64,000 nt of DNA from Macrostomum hystrix (Eukaryota; Platyhelminthes; Macrostomidae), in contig CATNEN010000014.1 of assembly GCA_950097015.1 (NCBI GenBank), forward strand, positions 62,001 to 126,000, given 5' to 3'. The position numbers and the translations under genes are program-made. Shown here one piece after another: positions 55,026 to 64,000 of this stretch (the first letter of the stretch is position 1; every line of letters begins with the position of its first letter). The notes under the pieces are model-generated. The model worked only from the letters and a program-made list of their open reading frames with translations. It made no database searches and was not told the origin of the DNA.

Positions 55026-56205
55026 TTTAGCCATGATTCAAACTCTGGTTTAGCCATGATTCAGACTCTGGTTTAGCCATGATTCAAACTCTGGTTGGCC
55101 ATGATTCAAACTCTGGTTTAGCCATGATTCAAACTCTGGTTTAGCCATGATTCAAACTCTGGTTGGCCATGATTCAGACTCTAGTTTAGCCATGATTCAG
55201 ACTCTGGTTTAGCCATGATTCAAACTCTAGTATAACCATGATTCAAACTCTGGTTTAGCCATGATTCAAACGCTGGTTTAGCCATGATTCTAACTCTAGT
55301 TTAGCCATGCTGATGATGATGTTTTTGCCATGATTCAGACTCTGGTTTAGCCATGATTCAAACCCTGGTGTAGCCATGATTTAGTCTCTGGTTTAGCCAT
55401 GATTCAAACTCTGGTTTAGCCATGATTCAGACTCTGGTTTAGCCATGATTCAAACCCTGGTATAGCCATGATTTAGTCTCTGGTTTAGCCATGATTCAAA
55501 CTCTGGTTTAGCCATGATTCAGACTCTGGTTTAGCCATGATTCAGACTCTGGTTTAGCCATGATTCAAACCCTGGTGTAGCCATGATTTAGTCTCTGGTT
55601 TAGCCATGATTCAAACTCTGGTTTAGCCATGATTCAGACAGTAGTTTAGCCATGGTTCAAACTCTGGTTTAGCCATGATTTAAACTCTGGTTTAGCCATG
55701 ATTCAAACTCTGGTTTAGCCATGATTTAAACTCTGGTTTAGCCATGATTCAAGCTCTGGTTTAGCCATGATTCAAACTCTGGTTTAGCCATGATTCAAAC
55801 TCTGGTTTAGCCATGATTCAAGCTCTGGTTTAGCCATGATTCAAGCTCTGGTTTAGCCATGATTCAAGCTCTGGTTTAGCCATGATTCAAACTCTGGTTT
55901 AGCCATGATTCAAACTCTGGTTTAGCCATGATTCAAGCTCTGGTTTAGCCATGATTTAGTCTCTGGTTTAGCCATGATTCAAACTCTGGTTTAGCCATGA
56001 TTCAGACTCTGGTTTAGCCATGATTCAAACCCTGGTATAGCCATGATTTAGTCTCTGGTTTAGCCATGATTCAAGCTCTGGTTAGCAATGATTCAAACTC
56101 TGGTTTAGCCATGATTCAGACTCTAGTTTAGCCATGATTCAGACTCTAGTTTAGCCATGATTCAAACTCTATTTTTGCAATGATTCAAACTCTGGTGTGC
56201 TAAGA
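55026..56205. repeat. Minisatellite B, 23-bp unit (about 51 copies)
   Basis: The unit is TTTAGCCATGATTCAAACTCTGG. Variants CAGACTC, CAAACCC, TTAGTCTC and CAAGCTC recur in a fixed order, giving a four-unit (92-bp) higher-order repeat at about 55331, 55423 and 55538 and again near 55990. It begins directly where array A ends (CCCCTAGTTTAGCCATGAT). Confidence 0.97.
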
Positions 56206-57044
56206 TTTATGATATTTTATTTACGAAATTAAAAAAATAAATTAAAATAGTCTTCAATCACTACTGACTGACAATTAGTTTAAATGATTTTACGCAGTGC
56301 AGAGTCGAACCAGGGACACTTCGCCTTGCCTAGCCTAACCTATTCCTAGTGCCTACACATCGGCTATTCCGACTGTTGGTTAGTGGGTGCAGAAATCAGC
56401 CTTATAAAATGAATTCTCAAAGTTCTGGCTTTGTACAATGAAGTAAGAAAATAAAGTACACTCAGTCTCGCGGTTGGTTGTGTACATTTATTTCCAATTT
56501 GTCTCCAGAGTGCAGGCTTTAAATTCAATCAGCTAGGGGTTGTTGCGCAATTTGACGATGCAATTCTGATTCAGTGGCAGTGAGTAAAATTCTCAATAGG
56601 CCAAGATGTTTGACCTTTGAAAAGTCATGTTTTTCGAATATTTAATCCCTTTAGAAATAAAGTTAAGCTTAATAAAAATACGTGTATAATTGTCCCTATA
56701 TTTGGCATCTTTTGGTGAAGAAATGGTGAAAATCGGTTGAGCCGTTCGGGAGAAAATCAATTACAACCAAGCAACCATTTCATTTTTAGTATAGTGGAGG
56801 ATCTCAGTAGTCTGTTTGAAAACAGGACAGAGAGCTATGAAGGCTATGGAGGCTGTTTGTACATTCTAACTGCTGTCTGTTTTATAATATATTGTAAGAG
56901 GTTTACCACCATACTAGCTTCTTATGAGTATATTCTATAAATAGATAAGATGTGCACTGAGGTGTGTGGTGGGTTTGTTTAATTAGACTCAGTTAGTGAG
57001 CCTTTAGAACTAACTCTTACATTGTTCATTATTCAGAAAGTCAC
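56206..57044. other. Non-coding; may contain a 5' LTR
   Basis: The stretch ends GAAAGTCACA directly before a primer-binding-site-like TGGTGGCAGC, so its right part is probably the 5' LTR of the gypsy element that follows; the left end cannot be set. A tRNA-like B box (minus strand GGTTCGACTC) lies near 56300. The motif AAAATCGGTTGAGCCG at 56729-56744 is a phrase common in old invertebrate repeats. Confidence 0.35.
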
Positions 57045-57054
57045 ATGGTGGCAG

Positions 57055-57422
57055 CAAGGGGAGTCAATAGCAGAGTGGTTAATGCATTTGCCTCTTGCAC
57101 CACAGTCCCTAAGTTCAATTCCATGGCAAGGCCTTATTCATTTGGGGCTCAGCTGTGGAGAGAAGGCTTGGGTGCTTGTCATGCAATTTCCTCACTTGAG
57201 GCCCAACCTCCAAGGCACAGTGAAAGTGTACACTGCCTGACAATGAGAAAGTCAGGGCAGATGTACACACCTGTGTGAGCGTATGCCTACGTACAGGTAT
57301 CTGTGTGCGTGTGTGCTCAGGAGTCAGCGAAACGGGCAGAATTGCCTCCTCACTGGCTGCGGGTCTAGTGTCACCAAATAGTGTGCCATTGCCTGCAGCC
57401 CTCCTGCAGTTATTTATTATAT
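57055..57422 (+). mobile_element. tRNA-derived SINE, copy C
   Basis: A box AGCAGAGTGGTTAATGC, B box AAGTTCAATTCC, the common body and a TTATTTATTATATA tail. It is flanked by ATGGTGGCAG at 57045-57054 and 57423-57432. That duplicated target is the presumed primer-binding site of the gypsy element, so the SINE inserted between the gypsy LTR and its gag. Confidence 0.88.
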
Positions 57423-57423
57423 A

Positions 57424-58320
57424 TGGTGGCAGGCAGCAGTGTGGGCTCTAACTACCCATACAACCTGTGCTCTAAAGATAAAACGAATGGTGAAGACTTG
57501 GAAAAGATTGAGGAAAGAGCCAGCGCAGTCCAGGATCCAATGTCGCTGGAAGGCTCGAATCTAATAGAAACGATCAAGTTGCTTCTGACGCTCGACAACT
57601 CGGAAATGACTCGCGCACAAAAACGACAGTCAGCATTCTACCTGGATCAACTGGCGCGTCAGCAAACGGAGTTCACGAGACTCCTGGCTGAGTCCAAGCC
57701 ACGGCTTCCAGCAGTGGAGCCCAAGCTGTTTAAGCAGACAGACTCCGATGACACCAAGGCGTTCCTGATGACCTTCGTGAGAACAGCAGCATCGTGTGGA
57801 AGGCAGAAGTCGGAGTGGACAATACGGCTAGCACCACTCCTAACAGGCATCGCAAAGAGTGCATTTCACACTCTGACGGCAGCAGCGAGCGCGGACTACG
57901 ACCTGGCGAAGGTGACTATCCTAGCTAGGTACAACATCAGCGAGGAGACCCACAGACAGCGATTTCCGTGTTTGCATAAGGCGGCTCAAGAGACCTTCCA
58001 GGTGTTCGCAACGAAACTGGAGGACCTGTTTAACCGGTGGATGACAGCTGGGCTGGACGAAAACCAGAGAGAGGCGCTACTAGGCGATGACTCCATTTCC
58101 AGGCAGAAGGTACTCCTTGAGCAGTTTACGGAGTCTGGCAAGAGGACTGCAAGTATGGATGCGTGAGAGAAAGCCGAAGAACATCAAGGGGGCTGCGAAC
58201 CTAGCTGATGACTACGCAATGGCAAGGAATAGCGACAAGACCAGTGAAACACCTGGATACACGAATCTAGAGACAGTAGAAGGGGCTATCGCCCGACAAA
58301 GGACAATTCAACGACTGCAA
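57424..58320 (+). pseudogene. gypsy gag with SCAN-like capsid domain
   Basis: From MVAGSSVGSN the frame is open to 58166. It contains FKQTDSDDTKAFLMTFVRTA (capsid N-lobe). The segment ILARYNISEETHRQRF, FATKLEDLFNRWM, LLEQFTES and (after one frameshift) LARGLQVWMRERKP matches the SCAN pattern 'I...Y..s.E.yRqrFR', 'L..L..RWL', 'vLEQF...LP..l..wV.er.P'. SCAN domains of vertebrate zinc-finger proteins are known to derive from a gypsy (Gmr1-like) capsid C-terminal domain. A single frameshift near 58130 breaks the end. Confidence 0.75.
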
Positions 58321-59498
58321 ATTCTGAGGCCTCAGATAAGCTGCTTCAATTGCAGGGACCCTCACAAACGGTTCCAGTGTCCCAACAAGCATTACCATGT
58401 CAATTTGGCCTCAGAAGAAAGAGCTACAGATGGGTTATCACTGGTCACGCGGACGGCTTCGAGCTGCGATTCCTGATGGATACAGGAGCAGATTGAACTA
58501 CGATTCGGCGCTGCTGCCTGCCTGAGCACATCATGGGTCGGGCCACCAACGTTCCATATCAACCTGCTCAAGAAGTACAACGCGCGAGAGACGATTTTTG
58601 CGGCAACAACGACGGCTGGTCCTGCGCTATCTGACCATATGACATCAGCCGAGAAAGACTGTCTCCAGCAGCTGGTGCTGGACTTCGCGGACGTCTTCAG
58701 CGAGACACCTGGAAGGACCAACCTGGTGGAGCACCGTATCCGGACGACGTTTGACCGTGTAGTGCGCATGCAGCCGCGGCAGGAACCGCAGGCGCAATCG
58801 ACAGGTGCTCCAGGAGGAGATTCTACGCATACTGGGCCTCGGAGTGATCGAACAGTCCGACAGCGACTACTGCTCTCCCCTTTGTCTTGTGTCCAAAAAG
58901 GACGACTCGGCTCGGTTCACGGTCAATTTCAAGGCGCTGAATGAGCTGCTGGCCTTCGACTCCTATCCGATGAATAACATCGAGGATTTGCTAGAGCAGG
59001 TCGCCAAGGCCAAGTTCATATCTAAGCTAGACTGCGGCAAGGGCTGTTGGCAGATTCCGCTGTCCGAGGAATCGAAGCGGCTGTGAGCATTCGCAGCCGG
59101 CGGCAAGCTCTACCAATTCACCGTGATGCCCATTGGCTTGAACTGCAGTGTGCGACGTACCAGAGGCTCATGGACAAGCTGTTCCAAGGGCTGGACAACG
59201 CGGACTCGTATGTCGATGACATCGCTGTGTTCAGTGAGACATTCGAGCAGCATGTCCTAGACGAGGGAGGTATTCGGTCGCCTCCACGCTGCCGGTCTGA
59301 CGGTGCAGCCACGCAAATGCTACCTGCGTGGAAACTCGGCGGACTACCTGGGCTTCAAGCTTAGCGGAGGCGAGATCAGCACGAGCGAGGATTTAGTGCG
59401 GACTATCATGACGCTGGCCCAACCCAAGACCAAGGCCCAGCTGCGATCGGTGCTCGGGGTACTGAGCCACTACTGTCGTTTCGTGGGAGCCAACCAGG
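58321..59498 (+). pseudogene. gypsy pol of the SCAN-gag element (knuckle, protease, RT)
   Basis: A knuckle-like CFNCRDPHKRFQC, then a protease with MDTGAD followed by a stop. The RT includes LGVIEQSDSDYCSPLCLVSK, RFTVNFKALNEL, FISKLDCGKGCWQIPL (first catalytic Asp), LYQFTVMPIGLN, YQRLMDKLFQGLD and SYVDDIAVFS (YVDD). It runs to AQLRSVLGVLSHYCRFVGAN and stops at about 59498, where the Penelope-like element begins. RNase H and integrase are missing. Two frameshifts and two stops noted. Confidence 0.85.
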
Positions 59499-61081
59499 AC
59501 AGCTCTACGGGGTCTGCAAGGTTCATAAGCCTGATAAACCACTTAGACCAATCGTCTCTATGACTGGTCTATCAACACCGCTGAATATGAGCTGGCCAAG
59601 TATCTGGACTCGCTCATCAAGCCTTGCATTCCTTCTGAGTTCACTTCCAAGTCTAACTGCAACTTCCTTAATGACCTTCAAAGCTCGTATCCTGTGATTA
59701 AGAGATCTGACACTCTCTGTAGCTTCGACGTTGTCTCTCTTTTCACTAATATCCCTTTTGGGCTGGCTATTGACCTAGCCACTGAGCTTGTGTACAAAAA
59801 GAATCCCCCTACCCTGCCCAAGGCTTCTTTTAAGAAACTCCTTGGCTTTGCCACCTCTGGCATTTTCATGTTTGACAATAAGTACTACCGTCAAATTGAA
59901 GGTTGTGCCATGGGAAGCCTCTTGGCCCCCACCCTCGCTGATGTCTGCATGTCTCACTGGGAAACCAACAACTGGATGACCCTTGACTGTGCACCCAAAT
60001 TCTACAGGCGTTATGTTGATGACACTTGCCATCTTTGATAGCAAGAACAAAATTGACCGTTTTTTCGATGCTCTCAACTCCACGCATACCAACATCAAGT
60101 TCACTACTGAGATTGCTTCCGACCAGAGGCCCCCGTTCCTTGACCTCGACATTGATTTCAATTGCGGAACCCTCTCAACCAAAGTTTTTCGGAAAAGCTC
60201 GTTTACCAATCTCATCCTCAACTTTAATGCTTTGTGTCCAAGGCAGTGGAAATCCGGTCTCATCAGATGTCTGCTCCACAGAGCTTTCACTGTCTGCAAC
60301 ACCTGGACTAACTTTGACCAAGAAGTGAATTTTCTGACCAAAATGTTTCAACAAAATGGTTACCCTCGTGCGTTTATTCACACTCACATTCACAAATTTG
60401 TCTCTGAGAAAATTGCCAAACAGCCTAACGCTAAAACCGATCTCATTGATCTCAACGAACCAATTCTTGTCCTCCCTTTCTTTGGCTATCCTTCTCAATT
60501 CTTCAAAAATCGCATCTGCAAATTATTTCGCAACTTCCTTAATTGCGACATCCGCGTCATCTTTCGTTCTGCTAAAGTTGGTAACTTTGTCGGTCGGTTG
60601 AAGTCACGTGTTCCCTGTGCTCTTCGTGCTGGTGTAGTTTACCAATTCAACTGCTCTGATGACCAGAGCGTCTCCTACGTGGGGAAGACTAAAAGGCACC
60701 TGCACACTAGAATCAGGGAGCACTGGCTGAAACCGTCGGCTATTCAAAACCATCTCTTAGAATGTAATAGCTGCTCCAGCTGCAAACCCGAAGAGCGCTT
60801 CAAAGTCATTGACCAATGCTCATTTGACTCCAAACTGCAGATACTTGAAGCGTTGTACATTAAAGCTCATTCGCCCAACTTCAACACTCAACTCCAACAC
60901 AGTGGCGCGGGCCATGTTCTCCGTGTGTTCTGAGGGAGGGGGCACTGGCTGTACTTTCTGCACTGCTGGCTGCAATGCTAACAATCCGCCCCTGGACTTG
61001 CCTCTTGACTTACGGAATATCAAATATGAACTCGAAAAATTTTCAAAAATTTTAAATTATTGCTTTAAAAATATTGATTAA
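59499..61081 (+). pseudogene. PLE reverse transcriptase and GIY-YIG endonuclease
   Basis: PLEs copy themselves with a telomerase-related RT and nick target DNA with a GIY-YIG nuclease. KVHKPDKPLRPIVS is followed, after a frame change near 59570, by SINTAEYELAKYLDSLIKP, CSFDVVSLFTNIPFGLAIDL (first Asp) and YYRQIEGCAMGSLLAPTLAD. YRRYVDDTC carries the catalytic YVDD. A one- or two-base indel right after YVDD shifts the frame, and AIFDSKNKIDRFFDALN continues from about 60035. The C-terminal nuclease at about 60640-60890 has VVYQFNCSD, SYVGKTKRHLHTRIREHW and the distal Glu in LEALYIKAHSPNFN. The frame stops at 60931-60933. An extra Cys-rich piece (GCTFCTAGCNANN) follows in another frame. Apart from the two shifts the protein is well preserved. 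Confidence 0.9.
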
Positions 61082-61130
61082 AGTTACACCCAAAATCTCA
61101 TATTTATTCGCTTTTCTACTTGCTATATTC

Positions 61131-61180
61131 GTTTTAATAAACCTGAAGATGCACGAAACGTGCGAAACGCGTCGTTAAAC
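61131..61180 (+). ncRNA. Hammerhead ribozyme-like fold at the PLE 3' end
   Basis: Core CTGAAGA at 143-149 (of 61xxx) fits C-U-G-A-N-G-A. One unpaired T follows. Stem II is GCACG (61151-61155) with CGTGC (61159-61163) closing an AAA loop. GAAA (61164-61167) comes next. Stem III is minimal (AC paired with GT around GC), and GTC at 61171-61173 is the cleavage triplet. Stem I pairs AAC (61140-61142) with GTT (61174-61176) and, after a bulge, GTTT (61131-61134) with AAAC (61177-61180). Hammerhead motifs are known in PLE terminal repeats. The one extra base before stem II is the main deviation. Confidence 0.6.
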
Positions 61181-61195
61181 GTTAAATGTTGATTC

Positions 61196-61946
61196 TCGCC
61201 TTTTTATTCATCTTATTTGCCAAGCGAGCAACTTTACCTGAACATATTTTTTTGTTTTAAGAATAACTCAAATGCTCTTTTGTGCCATTTTTACTTGATT
61301 AGTCATAGAGGCCAAAGACAAATGAACTGTTCTCTGTAGCAAACAATAGCAATGGACCAGCTGTTTAAAATGCTGCAGGAAATGCAAAAAACTTCTACTA
61401 TTTTGCCCCATTCCCAACATTCCTCACTTTATTGCCTATTGGGTGTGCAACCGGAGAAGATTTAGTTCTTAAAGTAACTTTTGGTTTGTTAGGTTGATAA
61501 TGGACCCAGTGATTTTCTCGATAATTGTAAATTAGCAAGACTTAAATGTGAGCCTGTAGCCAATTCGGTTATTCACTCGTTTTATCAGCTTTTTTGTTAA
61601 AAAAGTGAAACTTTTGCATTTTTGCTTATTTTTGAACTTCTAAGCCAAACGCACACATTTCTTTTAGAGTACAGTGTTAATAAAAATTACCATTTCATGG
61701 TGAGAAACAGCTATCAATAGCAAATTAGCTTGTCGCAGTTTTCAGCTGTCACAGAATTGCATTATTTTTTACATTTTTTCGTGAACATTGAATAGTAATT
61801 GTATATACAGAAATAAGAACAAACCTTGCTTTCATCATTTTTTCCAGCTGTGAAATCCATTCTCTGACAGCCAGAGAAATCCATTCTCTTCGGCATTTGC
61901 ATCTCCAGTCCTTTGTTTTCGATTGGCTCATTTAAGATCCATTGTC
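61196..61946. other. Non-coding upstream of the kinase gene
   Basis: AT-rich; no gene recognised. It should include the kinase 5' UTR or promoter, but no core element stands out. Confidence 0.5.
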
Positions 61947-64000
61947 ATGGAAGCACACAGTGATACAACAGAAAATGAAGCAGGGCTGCCACACCACCTT
62001 CTCTCCAGTATTCGTGTGCTTGATCAAATTGGTTCGCTTTATTTTTTGTTTTATTTAGAAAAACTACAAATTTATACTCACATTCAGGCATACTACACAT
62101 AATTTGTAATACTTTTAAAATTGCATGCTTGTTAAAATAGACTACAGATAAGTAACCCCTGAATATTCTACAGGCCGTGGATCCTTTGGCTCCGTGCACA
62201 AGTGTTTCTTTAATGGACATACTCGGGCACTAAAGAAACTAAACCTTGCTAATACCAGCGTGCGTGCAGGATGGTAAGTTGGGAGTCGTGATGGATTTCT
62301 AAAGCCAACATTATGCTAGTTTGCTGCCTCTGAGAAATAGCACAGCAGGAATCGCGACCCTGCGAGAATTACAACCCTAAATGTTCTGCTAACAATTGTC
62401 AAGACTAACTTCATTCAATTTCCGCCGTTATACGAGTACTATCAAATTTTACTAGGTTCTCGCTTTAACTCTATAGCATACCCTAAAGTTGTAACAGCTG
62501 CACATTGTGCTTTTCTCTTGGAATAAAAGGTACTTAATAAGAATTATTCTAATTAAGTACCTTTACTTCTTAGTTGGTCTATACGTACTCTTAGACAAAT
62601 ATTTGGTTTTGGTATTTTTCTATTTTTATGAGTTTTTTTCTCTGTACGAATGCCTAATACTTATTTCCTTGTAATACCGTTGAGAAGTTTTCGTATATTT
62701 ATTTTCATGCTCGTAAATTTAAACAAAAAACATATAATTTTAAATAATAAGCTACAGTAACTCGTACACTGGTCAACTCTGTGTACGCCTAACAAGTTGG
62801 GCAAAGAAGCCAAAGATTTGCCGAGATTTACAAGTAAACAATTTTATAGTAATTTTAACATTGTTTTACACTATTTTCTTACAGGATTCGAGAGAGATTA
62901 GTCAATGAGATTGAACTGCTTCATAAAGTTGGGTCAGAAAGTGAAGCTTTCGTAAGAATCTATTCCGTTTGCACTGAAAACGGCGGAGGAGTAATCGGTT
63001 ACGTGATGGAGTACTTTAAATTCGGCAATCTGCGATCTGTGTTTAATAAGATGAAAAGCTACGTAAGAATCGCGATATGTTTTATTTGCATATGCGTTTG
63101 CTCATAATACTCGTACTTCCAAGATATTTAGTAAAAACTAATTACCAACAATGAAGGTGAATTCGCTTTTTCAGAGACTTGACTGCCAAAACTTCCCCTG
63201 GCTAGCGGCGTACCTTTTGCATCAGATTTCTGTTGGACTGCGGTACCTTCAAGAGGGTCGACAGGAGATTCTAATGCATAGAGATGTAGCCATCGACAAT
63301 ATTTTTGTTAATGGAAATATGCAAGCTAAGGTGAGCTTTCTTTTTTAAAATGTGCTTAAGTCTCGTAATGCATTTTCGACCCTATTGTCGGTTTAATTTA
63401 CCGCGGAATTTTTTTAAGTCTGGAAAATAAATACTCGTAGATCTTCGTGTTGGTTCATTTTTATAATTCATGATCCACTAAGAGAGAGCATTAACTGTTG
63501 CGCAGGGTTCATTTTACGATTTTTTTTCTTGTCGCAGTCCATGTACACCAGCGCTCAAACAGTTCACAGTACTGAAAGCTGCTTGAACTGATATGTGCAC
63601 CTTTCCATGCTTTGCAGAAGTCTCTTAAACCAGTTTCCTGATTATCAATCCTAACGATCTGTTCACACTGCTGCTAGATTTCAGTTGATCAGATATGTCT
63701 TGTGCCTCTTATTTTTATACCTTTTTACACTATTTAAGTGACTTACTGGCTCAGCTAATGGGGGTGCTATTGAGACACGAGCCTGTCATACTGCCTAACC
63801 CTCTCTTCTCACAGCTGGGCGATTTTGGCCTGTCTCGACGCCTAAATGAGCTACTTGGTCAGGACACTCTTCACTTTGAAAGCCTAGTGGGCATCGAGCG
63901 CCGACCTCCAGAGCTGCTGCTTGACCCGCTGCGCCCACCAAGCATTTATATTGATCGCTACCTGTTCGGCATTTGCCTATTCGAGGCGCTGACTTGCAGT
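61947..64000 (+). CDS. Protein kinase, five exons, 3' end beyond the window
   Basis: Exons: 61947-62031, 62174-62273, 62885-63062, 63175-63330, 63815 to the edge. All junctions are GT-AG and the phases agree (1, 2, 0, 0). The start MEAHSDTTENEAGLPHHL is followed by the glycine loop IGRGSFGSVHK, which is split by the first intron. The ATP-binding Lys is in RALKKLNL, the alpha-C Glu in NEIELLHKV, and the hinge is VMEYFKFGNL. The catalytic loop is HRDVAIDNIFV, the metal site is LGDFGLSRR, and the P+1 region is RRPPELLL, followed by IDRYLFGICLFEALT. All catalytic residues are present. HRDVAxxN with DFGLSR suggests a TK or TKL-like branch, but I cannot name the subfamily. It phosphorylates proteins; the substrate is unknown. 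Confidence 0.85.

Larger units (their letters stand above)
59499..61195 (+). mobile_element. Penelope-like element (PLE), 5'-truncated
   Basis: It starts inside the PLE RT (LYGVCKVHKPDKPLRPIVSM) and ends with a hammerhead-like fold. RT, thumb and a GIY-YIG endonuclease are all present. It abuts the gypsy remnant on the left. Confidence 0.9.

Noticed and set aside
54234-55034. 263-codon frames on both strands
   Set aside because: They are products of the 18-bp minisatellite, which leaves five of six frames open; no evidence of a gene.
53463-56205. CRISPR array
   Set aside because: The repeats are contiguous tandem units without unique spacers, in a eukaryotic genome.

Overview
This window comes from a large, intron-bearing animal genome that is dominated by transposable elements. 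There is no sign of bacterial organisation. Host genes are split by short GT-AG introns. One host gene, on the minus strand, is clearly the N-terminus of the neuronal secretion activator CAPS/CADPS (unc-31). A protein kinase gene runs off the right edge. An orphan 488-base exon of unknown identity lies near 32.5 kb. The repeat mix (BEL/Pao, several Ty3/gypsy types, several non-LTR lineages, a Penelope-like element, Cryptons, piggyBac, Tc1/mariner, a tRNA-derived SINE and long minisatellites) fits a lophotrochozoan or flatworm-like invertebrate. I cannot fix the species from sequence alone.

Layout. 1-4.4 kb is a decayed BEL/Pao pol. Its integrase is split by a 2,310-bp element with terminal inverted repeats that carries a two-exon gene with a BEN-like domain. 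6.3-7.2 kb is the 3' end of a non-LTR element (family L1; L1-L3 are labels used only here). 7.5-13.8 kb holds two CADPS coding exons. The 5.4-kb intron between them contains a piggyBac remnant, a slice of family L2, a DIRS-type RNase H remnant and a nearly perfect Tc1/mariner element with an intact transposase. 17-20.2 kb holds two partial Crypton tyrosine recombinases. 20.6-26.6 kb is a near-complete but frame-broken L1 copy with a SINE in ORF1. 26.7-30.5 kb is a rearranged gypsy element (gag inverted, pol forward). 33.4-39.3 kb is an older LINE (L3) interrupted by an L2 copy whose endonuclease-RT-RNase H frame is open for 1,272 codons. 40.8-43 kb has a Crypton N-terminal remnant and an RNase H-bearing LINE end. 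43-45.5 kb is a second gypsy pol. 45.5-50.2 kb is a second near-complete L1 copy (minus) lying head-to-tail with a stub of the same family. 53.5-56.2 kb is two abutting minisatellites (18-bp and 23-bp units). 57-59.5 kb is a gypsy element with a SCAN-like capsid. 59.5-61.2 kb is a Penelope-like element with a GIY-YIG nuclease and a hammerhead-like fold at its 3' end. 61.9-64 kb is the kinase gene.

How things work together. Most element copies are dead through frameshifts, stops, internal deletions and catalytic substitutions. Three look young: the Tc1/mariner (open transposase, 148-bp inverted repeats with about five mismatches, TA on both sides), the L2 LINE (open frame, matching target duplication) and SINE copy A (13-bp perfect target duplication). 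Nested insertions give a relative chronology at four places. Long AT-rich stretches without recognisable genes separate the elements and are stated below.
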